Assembly: GCF_048323755.1 (NCBI RefSeq)
Contig: NZ_JBLWFS010000003.1
Coordinates: forward strand, 62,001 to 126,000
DNA: 64,000 bases
Source of the DNA: Alkalihalobacterium sp048323755
Lineage (GTDB): Bacteria; Bacillota; Bacilli; Bacillales; Bacillaceae_F
Reading direction: 5' to 3'
Within the stretch, counting starts at the first letter, position 1. Each line of letters starts with the position of its first letter. Shown one piece after another: positions 16,374 through 25,176 of this stretch. Below the pieces are notes generated by a model, which made no database searches, was not told the DNA's origin, and saw nothing but the letters and a program-made list of their open reading frames with translations. Both the position numbers and the translations under genes were made by a program.

Positions 16374-17000
16374 ATGTCTATTATTCGGCAAGACGCATGG
16401 ACGAATGATGAGGATTTGATCTTAGCTGAAGTGGTCTTACGTCATATACGAGAAGGCAGTACACAACTAGCTGCATTTGAAGAAGTCGGTGAGAGGTTGC
16501 AACGAACATCTGCTGCGTGCGGGTTTCGGTGGAACTCTGCTATTCGAAAAAAATATGACGCAGCTATAACATTAGCGAAGAAGCAACGTAAAAAAGGAAA
16601 ACTAATGGAAAACGACGATCAAGATCAAGCAAACTATGAAGTTGAAGCTAGTGAGGAAATGGTTGCAGCACCTGTTGTAAATTCTGTTGTGCAAGAAGAA
16701 ACTGCAGCTCCAGTTGCAAAAGAGCAAAGAGAAGCGACGACTGACATGACGCTCCAAGACGTCATTAACTATTTACAAACTTACGCTAGCAAGTTAGGAC
16801 ATAGTAATCAACTTGAAGATGAAAACGAAAAGTTAAAAAGAGAAAATGAAAAGTTAAAAGAGTCTAATGACAAACTGAAAAAAGAAATAAAGCTAATTAA
16901 AAAGGAAAAAGAAACTATTAATGAAGATTATAGAACGTTAATTAATATAATGGATCGGGCAAGAAAGATGGCCGTTTTACCTGAAGAGAAAACAAATTAA
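16374..17000 (+). CDS. gerR: RsfA-family sporulation regulator (GerR/YlbO position)
   Basis: This 208-residue protein starts at ATG behind TAGGAGGGATAATA. Residues 1-70 form a Myb/SANT-like domain (AWTNDEDLILAEVVLRHIREG...TSAACGFRWNSAIRKKY) found in the RsfA family. The middle is acidic and flexible. Residues ~140-200 are a long coiled coil (LEDENEKLKRENEKLKESNDKLKKEIK). B. subtilis GerR at this locus is a SigE-controlled regulator of mother-cell genes, while its paralogue RsfA acts with SigF. A CATAAGTA sequence at 16331 could be part of a SigE -10, but I see no good -35. Confidence 0.88.
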   Translation: MSIIRQDAWTNDEDLILAEVVLRHIREGSTQLAAFEEVGERLQRTSAACGFRWNSAIRKKYDAAITLAKKQRKKGKLMENDDQDQANYEVEASEEMVAAPVVNSVVQEETAAPVAKEQREATTDMTLQDVINYLQTYASKLGHSNQLEDENEKLKRENEKLKESNDKLKKEIKLIKKEKETINEDYRTLINIMDRARKMAVLPEEKTN

Positions 17001-17008
17001 TTTTGGTT

Positions 17009-17044
17009 TAAAAAAGTCGACTCACTTTGAGTCGACTTTTTTTA
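17009..17044. terminator. Bidirectional terminator between gerR and ylbP
   Basis: AAAAAGTCGACTCA pairs with TGAGTCGACTTTTT around a short loop, with T runs on both strands. Confidence 0.88.
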
Positions 17045-17046
17045 GC

Positions 17047-17532
17047 TTAATCCTCTGTTAATACTTGTTCTTGTACTCCTTCTGGATACCAAACGTAGGG
17101 GTTTTCACCACGGTCACGTATAGGTTGGTAGGTAACGGACTCAAAACCCATCTTATTCCAGAAATCATCTGATCTTTGTCTCGCGTTCGTCTTTATTGGT
17201 AAGTTGAAGCTCTTTGCAAAATCTACTAAAGTTTTTCCGTATCCTTTATTTTGGTATTTCTCTAGTACCTCAAGTTTAAATAGTTCTAAGTAGTCTTGTG
17301 GCGGTTCAAAGTATTGGTCAAACTTACCTTTAACTCGATAAAGGCTCATTCTTGCAATTAACTTATTTCCGAAGTAAATTCCGTAAAATGGTGATTCGCT
17401 GTCATTCTCGATGATATTTGCTTGAAGGTCTTCCTTCATTGAGAGTTCAGGGGCTCCGTATTCTCTAAAGTTTTGAAACTCCTCTAATGTTTTATAATTA
17501 ATAAGTAAGCGCTTAACTTCTGGTTGCTCCAT
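17047..17532 (-). CDS. ylbP: GNAT-family N-acetyltransferase YlbP
   Basis: The 161-residue protein starts at ATG after GGGAGGTCATCTT. The GNAT acetyl-CoA loop is visible as LEVLEKYQNKGYGKTLVDFAKS (Q/R-x-x-G-x-G/A form), preceded by the beta-4 strand LFKLEV and followed by WNKMGFE, the usual beta-6 region. The acceptor is unknown. It has the same position and orientation as in B. subtilis, between gerR (converging) and panE (divergent). Confidence 0.92.
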   Translation of the reverse strand: MEQPEVKRLLINYKTLEEFQNFREYGAPELSMKEDLQANIIENDSESPFYGIYFGNKLIARMSLYRVKGKFDQYFEPPQDYLELFKLEVLEKYQNKGYGKTLVDFAKSFNLPIKTNARQRSDDFWNKMGFESVTYQPIRDRGENPYVWYPEGVQEQVLTED

Positions 17533-17772
17533 AAGATGACCTCCCTAATTGATAGTAGTATTTTTAAGTAAAAGAAATTAATCATCCTTATACTATTTTA
17601 CTACAAAAAGAATTGGACATCGTTAAAAAACTAAAAATTCTACTAGAATTAAAAAAGTAATAATTTTTAGTTAATAATTCAAAATTAAATGAAAAAAATG
17701 ATTTGACAATTCGTCTTTCAAAATAATTGTGATATTATTTACTTTAAGAGAAACTTTGCGGAGTGATGGTGT

Positions 17773-18687
17773 GTGAATATTGGAGTAATTGGCGGGGGCT
17801 CAATTGGACTTCTTTTAGCCGCCTATTTAAGAAAAAGTAATTTTAATGTAAATGTATATACACGTAGTAAACAGCAGGCAAGGCAACTGAATGAGGCAGG
17901 GATTACTCTTTATAGAAATAATCAAAGTGAAGTTTTTACTGTTCACGCAAAGGTATTGGATGAGGCTTGTGACTTAAGTGATGCTATCATATTTGTAACT
18001 GTTAAACAATTTCATATTAAAACTATATGTGAACAACTTGAGCGCAAATCTTCGATACCGAGAACAATGGTGTTCATGCAAAACGGAATGGGTCACCTTT
18101 CTTTAATTAAGAAACTCTCGATTGAAACGTTGTTAATTGGGATCGTTGAACATGGGGCGATGAGACTTTCTGACACGGAAGTTTGTCACACTGGTGTAGG
18201 GACGATTAAAATTGGAGCTATTCATGGAGCTTTAAGTGTATCAGGTTACTTATGGAAGTCGTTAAATAGTGAAGACTTTCCTGTCGTAATATTAAACGAT
18301 TGGTTAGCCATTATGGAAAGAAAGTTAGTCGTTAACTCATGTATCAACCCATTGACTGCAATTTTTAGAGTAACAAATGGTCGATTAATTTCTAATATAT
18401 TTTTCTTGAATTTAATGCGTAGTGTTTTTGATGAGACGGTCAAAAGTCTCAACCTTGACGCGAAAGAGGGCTTGTGGGAAGAAGTTTTATTAGTTTGTGA
18501 GAAAACGGGGAAGAACAGGTCATCGATGCTACGTGATATTGAAAATGGAAATCAAACAGAAATTGAAGCGATCTTAGGATATACGTTACGAAAAGGGGAA
18601 GAGCAAAGATTGGAAATGCCAATAACGAATTTTTTGTTTGAAAGCATTAAAGGATTAGAACAGGAAGAGAGGGAGAAGGGTGAGTAG
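17773..18687 (+). CDS. panE: 2-dehydropantoate 2-reductase
   Basis: The start is GTG 17773 after CGGAGTGATG. The 304-residue protein opens with the NADP-binding loop IGVIGGGSIGLLLAAYLRKS. The family Lys is in MERKLVVNSCINPLTAIFR (K-x-x-x-N-x-x-x-N-P-L pattern), and a conserved Glu region follows. PanE reduces ketopantoate to pantoate for CoA synthesis, which fits with coaD upstream. The upstream 240 bp is AT-rich with an extended -10-like TGATATTAT at 17730. Its stop overlaps the next gene by 8 bp. Confidence 0.9.
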   Translation: MNIGVIGGGSIGLLLAAYLRKSNFNVNVYTRSKQQARQLNEAGITLYRNNQSEVFTVHAKVLDEACDLSDAIIFVTVKQFHIKTICEQLERKSSIPRTMVFMQNGMGHLSLIKKLSIETLLIGIVEHGAMRLSDTEVCHTGVGTIKIGAIHGALSVSGYLWKSLNSEDFPVVILNDWLAIMERKLVVNSCINPLTAIFRVTNGRLISNIFFLNLMRSVFDETVKSLNLDAKEGLWEEVLLVCEKTGKNRSSMLRDIENGNQTEIEAILGYTLRKGEEQRLEMPITNFLFESIKGLEQEEREKGE

Positions 18688-19063
18688 TGCTTTCGCTTGG
18701 TTTATAGCTACAGTTGTAACGTTGCCTATTGTAGGATGGTACTTAGTTTATATTATTACTGTGAAAATTACGAAGAAGAAAAGTTATTCAATTCGTCTTG
18801 CAGCAGATATTTCATTAGTGTTTTTTATACTTGCCGTATATTTTATTAGTTATGAAATTTGGAAGCAGTCATTTTTATGGATCATTTTAATTGTTTTTTT
18901 TGCGGTCGCCATTTGTTTTACGATTATTCATTGGAAAGTGGCGAAAGATGTGCATCTTGTCCGGTTATTCAGGGGCATATGGCGTTTTAATTTTATCTTA
19001 TTTTTCTTAGCCTATATTTTATTAAGTACCTTTGGATTTATTACGCGAATTTTTAGTAGTTAG
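18680..19063 (+). CDS. Four-helix membrane protein (DUF3397-like)
   Basis: The GTG start at 18680 overlaps the end of panE, with GAGAAGG just upstream. The 127-residue protein has four hydrophobic segments and very few polar residues between them. This layout and position between panE and bshC is what I remember for the DUF3397 family in Bacillus. The function is unknown. The overlap implies translation coupled to panE. Confidence 0.8.
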   Translation: MSSAFAWFIATVVTLPIVGWYLVYIITVKITKKKSYSIRLAADISLVFFILAVYFISYEIWKQSFLWIILIVFFAVAICFTIIHWKVAKDVHLVRLFRGIWRFNFILFFLAYILLSTFGFITRIFSS

Positions 19064-19154
19064 GGATACTAAGCATTTTATTTTGTGTATGTTTATCATT
19101 TTGCTATAATCTAATCGTTCGAGTGTTAAGTTTTTTATGAAAGGGCGTTACATA

Positions 19155-20777
19155 ATGAATGTGAAAGAAATTCAACTTTCACCAACAACAAAAGTAGCTA
19201 AGGCATATCTAGAAGAAGATCCTCAGCTTCTTTCGTTTTTTGAATATGACTATAGAAATCAATCTACTTACGGAAGCCGGTATGAATATTTAAGAAATCG
19301 AACGTATAATAGAGACAGTTTAGCTAGTGCTTTAACAAAGTATAATGAACGTCTTGTTCACAATGAAAAGACATTATTACAAATAGAGCGTCTTCGAGAT
19401 CCGAACAGTGTGGTAGTTGTCACGGGGCAGCAACCAGGTTTATTGACGGGCCCTTTATATACGGTTTATAAAGCACTAACAGCGATCACGTTGTCGAAGC
19501 AACAGGAGAAGATGTTAGGAGTTCCTGTCATTCCTGTTTTTTGGGTAGCAGGAGAAGATCATGATTTTCTTGAGGTTAACCATTTGTTTTTACAAAAAAA
19601 CGAAAAATTAATTAAACATCAATTGTACGATAAGACAGAAGATAATAAACACCCACTGTCAGGAAGACCGCTTGATTATGAAAAAACAAAAAAGTGGATA
19701 GAAGATGTTTTTTCTTCTTTGGAGGAAACGAATTACACCAAAGAGCTTCTTGAAACTGTAACGGTATTATTAAAAAAATCAACCGATTACTCTCACTTTT
19801 TTAGTCAATTAATGGCATGGATTTTTAAAGAAGAAGGTCTCGTATTACTTGATTCTGCTGACCCGCAAATTCGTAATATAGAATCTTCAATGTTTTCTTT
19901 ACTAATTGAAGAAAATGAAGCTATAAATACGGCATTTCTTACACAGGCAGAGGAAGTTGCAAAATGTAATTATGGAACACCAATTGAACGAAATGAAGAG
20001 AATGCTAATCTCTTTATTTTAGAAGACGGTCAAAGGCAAAGAATTGACCGTGTTAATGAAACGCTTTTTATTGCTAACGACATGAAGTATACAAAACAAG
20101 ATTTACTATCGATTGCTGAATTGTCTCCTGAACGTCTAAGTAATAATGTGGTAACCCGACCATTAATGCAAGAGTATCTGTTGCCTGTACTTGCCTTTGT
20201 TGGCGGTCCGGGTGAAATCGCTTATTGGTCAACGCTGAAAACGGTATTTGAAGTAGCGGGAATGAGAATGCCACCTATTGTTCCTAGACTTTCACTGACG
20301 TTATTAGAACAGAAATACAACGATTGGTTGAAGAGCAAAGAAATAACGTTGGAAGATGCACTTTCTAAATCACTGTCAGAAATAAGGGATGAATGGTATA
20401 CGCAACAAAAGAAGTGGGATATTCAGTCAACGACGGAACAAGTGAAAGACGAAATTGAACGAATACATGCCCCACTTCGGCAAATCGCTGAACAACTAGA
20501 TGCAACATCAGAAAAGCTGGCTACAAAAAACCTAAATATTCTTTTAGATCAAGTAGAGTTTCTTCATCAAAAGTTAGAACGACAACAAAAAGAAAAATAT
20601 AAGTATGAATTAATGAAATATGATGAGATTGAACAAATTGTATTACCTAACCATAAGCCGCAGGAGCGCATTTATAATATTTTCCAGATCATCAACCAAT
20701 TTGGTCACTTGTTTATAGACAATATTAAAGAACAAGACTTAGACATAAACGGCCACCATAAAATTATTGAGTTATAA
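19155..20777 (+). CDS. bshC: Putative bacillithiol biosynthesis cysteine ligase BshC
   Basis: ATG 19155 lies 8 nt after AAAGGGCG, giving 540 residues, the normal length. The N-terminal Rossmann-like part has VVVVTGQQPGLLTGPLYTVYKA, FWVAGEDHDFLEVNH and later AFVGGPGEIAYW, all family hallmarks. The C-terminal part holds a long coiled coil (~residues 390-480). BshC adds cysteine to GlcN-malate in the last step of bacillithiol synthesis. It is the yllA locus directly upstream of mraZ. It ends at a hairpin that separates it from the dcw cluster. Confidence 0.95.
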   Translation: MNVKEIQLSPTTKVAKAYLEEDPQLLSFFEYDYRNQSTYGSRYEYLRNRTYNRDSLASALTKYNERLVHNEKTLLQIERLRDPNSVVVVTGQQPGLLTGPLYTVYKALTAITLSKQQEKMLGVPVIPVFWVAGEDHDFLEVNHLFLQKNEKLIKHQLYDKTEDNKHPLSGRPLDYEKTKKWIEDVFSSLEETNYTKELLETVTVLLKKSTDYSHFFSQLMAWIFKEEGLVLLDSADPQIRNIESSMFSLLIEENEAINTAFLTQAEEVAKCNYGTPIERNEENANLFILEDGQRQRIDRVNETLFIANDMKYTKQDLLSIAELSPERLSNNVVTRPLMQEYLLPVLAFVGGPGEIAYWSTLKTVFEVAGMRMPPIVPRLSLTLLEQKYNDWLKSKEITLEDALSKSLSEIRDEWYTQQKKWDIQSTTEQVKDEIERIHAPLRQIAEQLDATSEKLATKNLNILLDQVEFLHQKLERQQKEKYKYELMKYDEIEQIVLPNHKPQERIYNIFQIINQFGHLFIDNIKEQDLDINGHHKIIEL

Positions 20778-20850
20778 ATAATTTTAGCTGAATAAAAGAT
20801 ATGAAAGCTACAAAGTACAGCTCGGAATATGAACTGAAACTTACCTTTTT

Positions 20851-20888
20851 AAAAAAAATCCCGCATTTTAGCAGGATTTTTTTTTTAT
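20851..20888 (+). terminator. Terminator after bshC
   Basis: AAAATCC-C-GC pairs with GC-A-GGATTTT and is followed by about ten T residues. Confidence 0.75.
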
Positions 20889-20908
20889 GGGGAGAATTAG
20901 AAAATCTA

Positions 20909-20958
20909 GTGGTATAAAGTGGGGGGATGTGGTAACTTAGAGGTATAAAGTGGGGGAT
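20909..20958 (+). promoter_or_regulatory. MraZ-type operator: two direct repeats before mraZ
   Basis: The 15-mer GGTATAAAGTGGGGG occurs exactly at 20911-20925 and 20942-20956, 31 bp apart. MraZ proteins bind repeated G-rich boxes upstream of their own gene (TGGGN in E. coli, AAAGTG in mycoplasmas, as I recall). TATAAA in either copy could be a -10, so binding would block the promoter. Confidence 0.65.
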
Positions 20959-20970
20959 GGTGAAACGACT

Positions 20971-21402
20971 ATGTTCATGGGGGAGTATCGGCACAATGTC
21001 GATGAAAAGGGAAGGCTCATTATTCCTGCTAAGTTTCGTGAAGAACTTGGTGACTCTTTTGTTGTAACTCGTGGGCTTGACCGGTCGTTATTCGTCTATC
21101 CTCAGGACGAGTGGAAAATTTTAGAAGCTAAATTAAAATCTCTCCCATTTACAAAAAAAGATGCCAGAGCCTTTACTCGATTTTTCTTTTCCGGTGCTAC
21201 TGAATGTGAGCTTGATAAACAGGGTAGAGTAAATATTGCCTCACCCCTTAGGGAATATGCACATATTGAAAAGGAATGTGTCATTATTGGGGTATCAAAC
21301 CGGGTGGAAATTTGGAGTAAAGCAATCTGGGAAGACTATTTCATGGAGTCGGAAGAATCGTTTAGTGAGATTGCTGAAAATATCGTTGATTTCGACCTTT
21401 AG
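20971..21402 (+). CDS. mraZ: Transcriptional regulator MraZ
   Basis: ATG 20971 gives MFMGEYRHNVDEKGR, the family start; the longer frame from 20950 runs through the operator repeats. The product is 143 residues with two SpoVT/AbrB-like repeats, each marked by DEKGRLIIPAKFR and DKQGRVNIASPLR (the DxxGR signature). MraZ forms ring-shaped oligomers and represses the dcw promoter. It is followed 39 bp later by rsmH. The operator-like repeats just upstream suggest autoregulation. Confidence 0.95.
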   Translation: MFMGEYRHNVDEKGRLIIPAKFREELGDSFVVTRGLDRSLFVYPQDEWKILEAKLKSLPFTKKDARAFTRFFFSGATECELDKQGRVNIASPLREYAHIEKECVIIGVSNRVEIWSKAIWEDYFMESEESFSEIAENIVDFDL

Positions 21403-21441
21403 TCATTGCAACTAAGAAAAGCATATAAGAGGTGGTAGCTA

Positions 21442-22374
21442 ATGTTTAATCATATTACGGTTTTAAGAGATGAGTCAGTCGAAGGGCTGAATATTAAAAA
21501 AGATGGAATTTATGTAGATTGCACTCTCGGTGGTGCGGGTCATAGCGAATTAATCATTTCTCGACTTAGTTCAGAAGGTCATCTTTATGCCTTTGACCAA
21601 GATGATATTGCTATTGCCAATGCAAAAGAAAAATTAAGCCACTACGAAGGGAAATTTACATTAATTAAAAGTAACTTTCGATTTATGAAAGAAGAACTTC
21701 AGGCAAGAGGGATAGAAGAAGTGGATGGAATACTCTTTGACCTTGGAGTGTCTTCACCTCAATTAGATGAAGCAGACCGTGGGTTTAGTTACCACCAAGA
21801 TGCACCTCTTGATATGAGGATGGATCAAACCGCTCCATTAAGTGCATATGAAGTCGTCAATGACTGGGAGTTTGGAAAATTGGTTTCGACTATTTCAAGA
21901 TATGGCGAAGAAAAATTCGCAAAGCAAATTGCTAGAAAGATTGAGGCTGCAAGAGAAAAGAAGAGCATTGAAACAACAGGAGAACTAGTTGAAATAATAA
22001 AGTCTGCCATTCCCGCTCCAGCTAGAAGGACAGGGGGGCATCCTGCAAAACGAACCTTTCAAGCGATACGTATTGCAGTAAATGATGAATTAGGGGCATT
22101 TGAACAAGCACTGGCCGATTCAATTGAAATTACTGCTCCTAAAGGAAGGATCTGTGTCATTACGTTCCATTCACTTGAAGATCGTATTTGCAAAGATATC
22201 TTTAAAAAGGAAAGTAGAGGGCCAGAACTTCCTCCAGGAATGCCAATGGTTCCTCAAGGGTACGAACCGAAACTTACATTAATTACAAGGAAACCTATCA
22301 TCGCAAGTGCAGATGAACTTGAAATGAATAACCGAGCACGCTCAGCAAAGCTGAGAATAGCAGAAAAAAATTGA
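21442..22374 (+). CDS. rsmH: 16S rRNA (cytosine-1402-N4)-methyltransferase RsmH
   Basis: The 310-residue protein starts at ATG behind AAGAGGTGGTAGC. Signatures are YVDCTLGGAGHSELI (SAM loop), GILFDLGVSSPQLDEADRGFSY, the insert domain, and TFHSLEDRICK. RsmH makes the N4 methyl group of m4Cm1402 in the decoding centre. It is the second gene of the dcw cluster (mraW). Spacing to ftsL is 13 bp. Confidence 0.97.
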   Translation: MFNHITVLRDESVEGLNIKKDGIYVDCTLGGAGHSELIISRLSSEGHLYAFDQDDIAIANAKEKLSHYEGKFTLIKSNFRFMKEELQARGIEEVDGILFDLGVSSPQLDEADRGFSYHQDAPLDMRMDQTAPLSAYEVVNDWEFGKLVSTISRYGEEKFAKQIARKIEAAREKKSIETTGELVEIIKSAIPAPARRTGGHPAKRTFQAIRIAVNDELGAFEQALADSIEITAPKGRICVITFHSLEDRICKDIFKKESRGPELPPGMPMVPQGYEPKLTLITRKPIIASADELEMNNRARSAKLRIAEKN

Positions 22375-22387
22375 AGGAGGTTTTATT

Positions 22388-22762
22388 ATGAGTAATTTGG
22401 CTCGTCAGTATCAGCAACAACAACAGCAACCAAAAGAAAATCAAGGTCAACAGCCAAAGCAAACGAAGGCGCCGAAACAAAAAAAGTTCTCCGTTTCAAG
22501 AGGTGAAAAAGGAATAGCTTTACTTGCGGTTGTTGCGTTATCTGTAGCGGTTACCTTCATCCTTGCGAATTACGCTTCGGTTTACTCTATGAATAGGGAT
22601 ATTCATAATTTACAACGTGATATTCAACAACAGTCTCAGGTTAATGAGGGACTTCAATTACAAGTAATCGAATTAAGTGCACCTGATAGAATCTTACATA
22701 TTGCAACGGAAAAACTTGGTATGTCTTTAGACGACAATAAGGTGAAAGTGATACAAAACTAG
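22388..22762 (+). CDS. ftsL: Cell division protein FtsL
   Basis: The 124-residue protein starts at ATG after TGAAGGAGGTTTTATT. The cytoplasmic N-terminus is Gln/Lys-rich (QQQQQPKENQGQQPKQTKAPKQKK). One transmembrane helix (ALLAVVALSVAVTFILANYA) precedes an extracellular coiled coil (HNLQRDIQQQSQVNEGLQLQV) and the conserved PDRILHIATEKLGM end. FtsL forms a complex with DivIB and DivIC that controls PBP2B/FtsW. Its low sequence identity is typical, but its place between rsmH and pbpB is decisive. A hairpin overlaps its stop codon. Confidence 0.93.
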   Translation: MSNLARQYQQQQQQPKENQGQQPKQTKAPKQKKFSVSRGEKGIALLAVVALSVAVTFILANYASVYSMNRDIHNLQRDIQQQSQVNEGLQLQVIELSAPDRILHIATEKLGMSLDDNKVKVIQN

Positions 22763-22789
22763 TTCCGCTGTGGGCTAGTTTTCTTTTTA
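22755..22789 (+). terminator. Hairpin with T run overlapping the ftsL stop
   Basis: AAAACTAG (22755-22762) pairs with CTAGTTTT (22775-22782) and is followed by CTTTTT. It would attenuate transcription from mraZ-ftsL into pbpB. Confidence 0.6.
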
Positions 22790-22893
22790 GGTAAAAACGT
22801 GTAATATTTAGCTTTATGCCCTGCAACCCAAGGATAAATAACTGTCGCAACCGATCAGACACTTAACGCACACAGGAATAGGATGTGATTATA

Positions 22894-25068
22894 ATGGAAG
22901 TTCAGAAAAGACCTGTTACAAATAAGAGAGCCGTTTTAGTTATGGCGATTTTTCTTATTTGTTTCGTTATACTCATCGGAAGAATAATTATGATCCAAAC
23001 GACAAAAGAAATAGGCGGACATGACTTAAAGCAAATGGCCGAACAAAGGTGGACATCCAAAAATGTTCTAGAAGGTAACCGTGGAACTATCTTTGACCGA
23101 GATGGGAGCCCATTAGCTCAAGAAATCACCTCGTATACGATGTTTGCTGTTTTAGATAAGGGACAAAATCGTTATGTGAAAGACCCGAGAGAGACAGCAG
23201 AAATTTTATCACCTTATATTAATATGTCTATTGAAAATCTTGAGCGATTGCTCTCTAGCGATCGATTCCAAGTTGAATTGGGTGCTGCGGCTAAAAATAT
23301 GAGTCATGAAAAGATGAAGGCTATTAAAGAATATGACCTGCCAGGTATAGAATTTAAAGAAGAACCTCGTCGCTACTACCCGAAACAAACTTATGCTTCT
23401 CATGTCATTGGCTACACAGAAAGGGATATGGAAAAGTCGAGAATGGGTCTTGAACTTAGTCTTGATGAAATTCTCCGTGCCGAACACGGTTCTGTCGTCT
23501 ATCAAAGGGACCGTAAAGGGATTAGGCTTCCTGATCCGAAGGAAACAGTTGAAGCGCCTAAGAATGGTCAGAATGTGTATTTAACCCTAGACTCTAATAT
23601 TCAAACAGCTTTAGAACAAGTGATGACGAAAGTTGAAGAGGATTATGACCCTGAAAGATTGATAGCTATCGTTGCTGATCCGAAAACCGGACAAATATTA
23701 GCAATGAGTAATCGTCCTAGCTTCAACCCGAATCAATATGAAGATATTACGAACTTTATTAATTTTGGAATCTCGTATCGATTTGAACCAGGATCTACGA
23801 TGAAGATTTTTACGTTAGCAGCAGCTATTGAGGAAGGGGTTTATAATGGTAATGAACAATTTCAATCGGGGACATATCGAATAGGAAATAGGATTGTTTC
23901 AGATCATAACCAAGGAAGAGGTTGGGGACAGATTTCCTACAATGAAGGTATGCAACGATCTTCCAATGTAGCTTTTTCGAAGATTGCTAATGAAAAGTTA
24001 GGAACAGATAGAGTCTATGACTATCTTGGAAAATTCGGGTTTACGGAAGTAACAGGTATCGACCTGCCAAATGAAGCTACGAGTTTAATTGCAGCAAAAA
24101 ATGCGTCGAATGCTATTTCTACAGCTTTTGGACAGGCGACAGCTGTAACTCCAATCCAACAAGTCCAAGCTGCAACAGCAATTGCTAATAAAGGAAAGAT
24201 GATGAAGCCTTATGTGATCGACCGAATTGTTGATCAAGAAACTGGAAAAGTGGTAGAAAAGAATGAGCCAACCGAAGTAGGACAACCGATCACAGAGGCT
24301 ACTGCAAAGGAAGTAATCGATATACTAGAGACCGTTGTTACCTCCTCGGCTGGAACAGGAACGCCATACTTTATCGAAGGGTTTGATGTTATCGGTAAAA
24401 CAGGAACCGCCCAAGTACCCAATCCCAATGGAGGATACTTACGTGGACACGGAAAAAATATCTTTTCATTTTTAGGAATGGCGCCTAAAGATGACCCTCG
24501 CGTAATCGTATACGTAGCGGTAGATCAACCGAAGTTAAAAGAAACAGAATCTGGATCTGCACCAGTTTCACAAATTTTTAATACAGTAATGAAACATAGT
24601 TTACAATATTTAAATATAAATCCAGGTTACCAAGAGATGGTTGAAAGTGAAGAAATAGGGTTTGAATTGAAAGCCTATAAAGGAAAAGCAGTAGAGACTG
24701 TAAAGAATGAACTAGAAAGTGAAGGATTACAAGTAATCGTTTTAGGTGATGGAAACAAGGTGGAAGGACAGCAGCCGGTAGCAGGGCGGTATGTGATTGA
24801 TAATGAAAAGGTTGTCCTTGTTACAAACGGTGATTCTTACACGATGCCAAATATTGAAGGTTGGTCGTTCCGTGATGTTATGAAGCTATCAAAAGCACTT
24901 GATCTTAATATGAATATATTTGGAACGGGTTTTGTAACAAGCCAAAGTGTTAGTGCAGGAAGTCCGATAAGAATAGAAGAGCATATAACTGTTGAACTAG
25001 AATTGCCAAATTATGAAGGTGTCCTGGATGAAGTAGACCTCGAGGAAGTGATCAATGAAGAACAATAA
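22894..25068 (+). CDS. pbpB: Penicillin-binding protein 2B (septal transpeptidase)
   Basis: ATG 22894 (MEVQKRPVTNKRAV) follows AGGATG better than GTG 22885. The 724-residue class B PBP has one N-terminal transmembrane helix, a dimerisation domain (GNRGTIFDRDGSPLA) and a transpeptidase domain. The active-site motifs are STMK (Ser about residue 301), SSN (QRSSNVAF) and KTGTAQ (about 502). Two PASTA domains follow (from about residue 590). PBP2B makes septal peptidoglycan with FtsW. It is paired with paralogue spoVD, the B. subtilis arrangement. Confidence 0.96.
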   Translation: MEVQKRPVTNKRAVLVMAIFLICFVILIGRIIMIQTTKEIGGHDLKQMAEQRWTSKNVLEGNRGTIFDRDGSPLAQEITSYTMFAVLDKGQNRYVKDPRETAEILSPYINMSIENLERLLSSDRFQVELGAAAKNMSHEKMKAIKEYDLPGIEFKEEPRRYYPKQTYASHVIGYTERDMEKSRMGLELSLDEILRAEHGSVVYQRDRKGIRLPDPKETVEAPKNGQNVYLTLDSNIQTALEQVMTKVEEDYDPERLIAIVADPKTGQILAMSNRPSFNPNQYEDITNFINFGISYRFEPGSTMKIFTLAAAIEEGVYNGNEQFQSGTYRIGNRIVSDHNQGRGWGQISYNEGMQRSSNVAFSKIANEKLGTDRVYDYLGKFGFTEVTGIDLPNEATSLIAAKNASNAISTAFGQATAVTPIQQVQAATAIANKGKMMKPYVIDRIVDQETGKVVEKNEPTEVGQPITEATAKEVIDILETVVTSSAGTGTPYFIEGFDVIGKTGTAQVPNPNGGYLRGHGKNIFSFLGMAPKDDPRVIVYVAVDQPKLKETESGSAPVSQIFNTVMKHSLQYLNINPGYQEMVESEEIGFELKAYKGKAVETVKNELESEGLQVIVLGDGNKVEGQQPVAGRYVIDNEKVVLVTNGDSYTMPNIEGWSFRDVMKLSKALDLNMNIFGTGFVTSQSVSAGSPIRIEEHITVELELPNYEGVLDEVDLEEVINEEQ

Positions 25069-25176
25069 GTAATCCCCCTTATTGTTCTAATTGTCTAGTA
25101 TTCCGCATATAAGTAAAACAAGGATGACAAGCCTTAGTATATGTGAAATCTAGGTTGGAAATTGGGGGTACAGGTA

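Noticed and set aside
25069..25176. A definite SigE promoter for spoVD
   Set aside because: CATATAAG at 25109 could be a -10, but the expected ATATT-like -35 at ~14 bp is not there.
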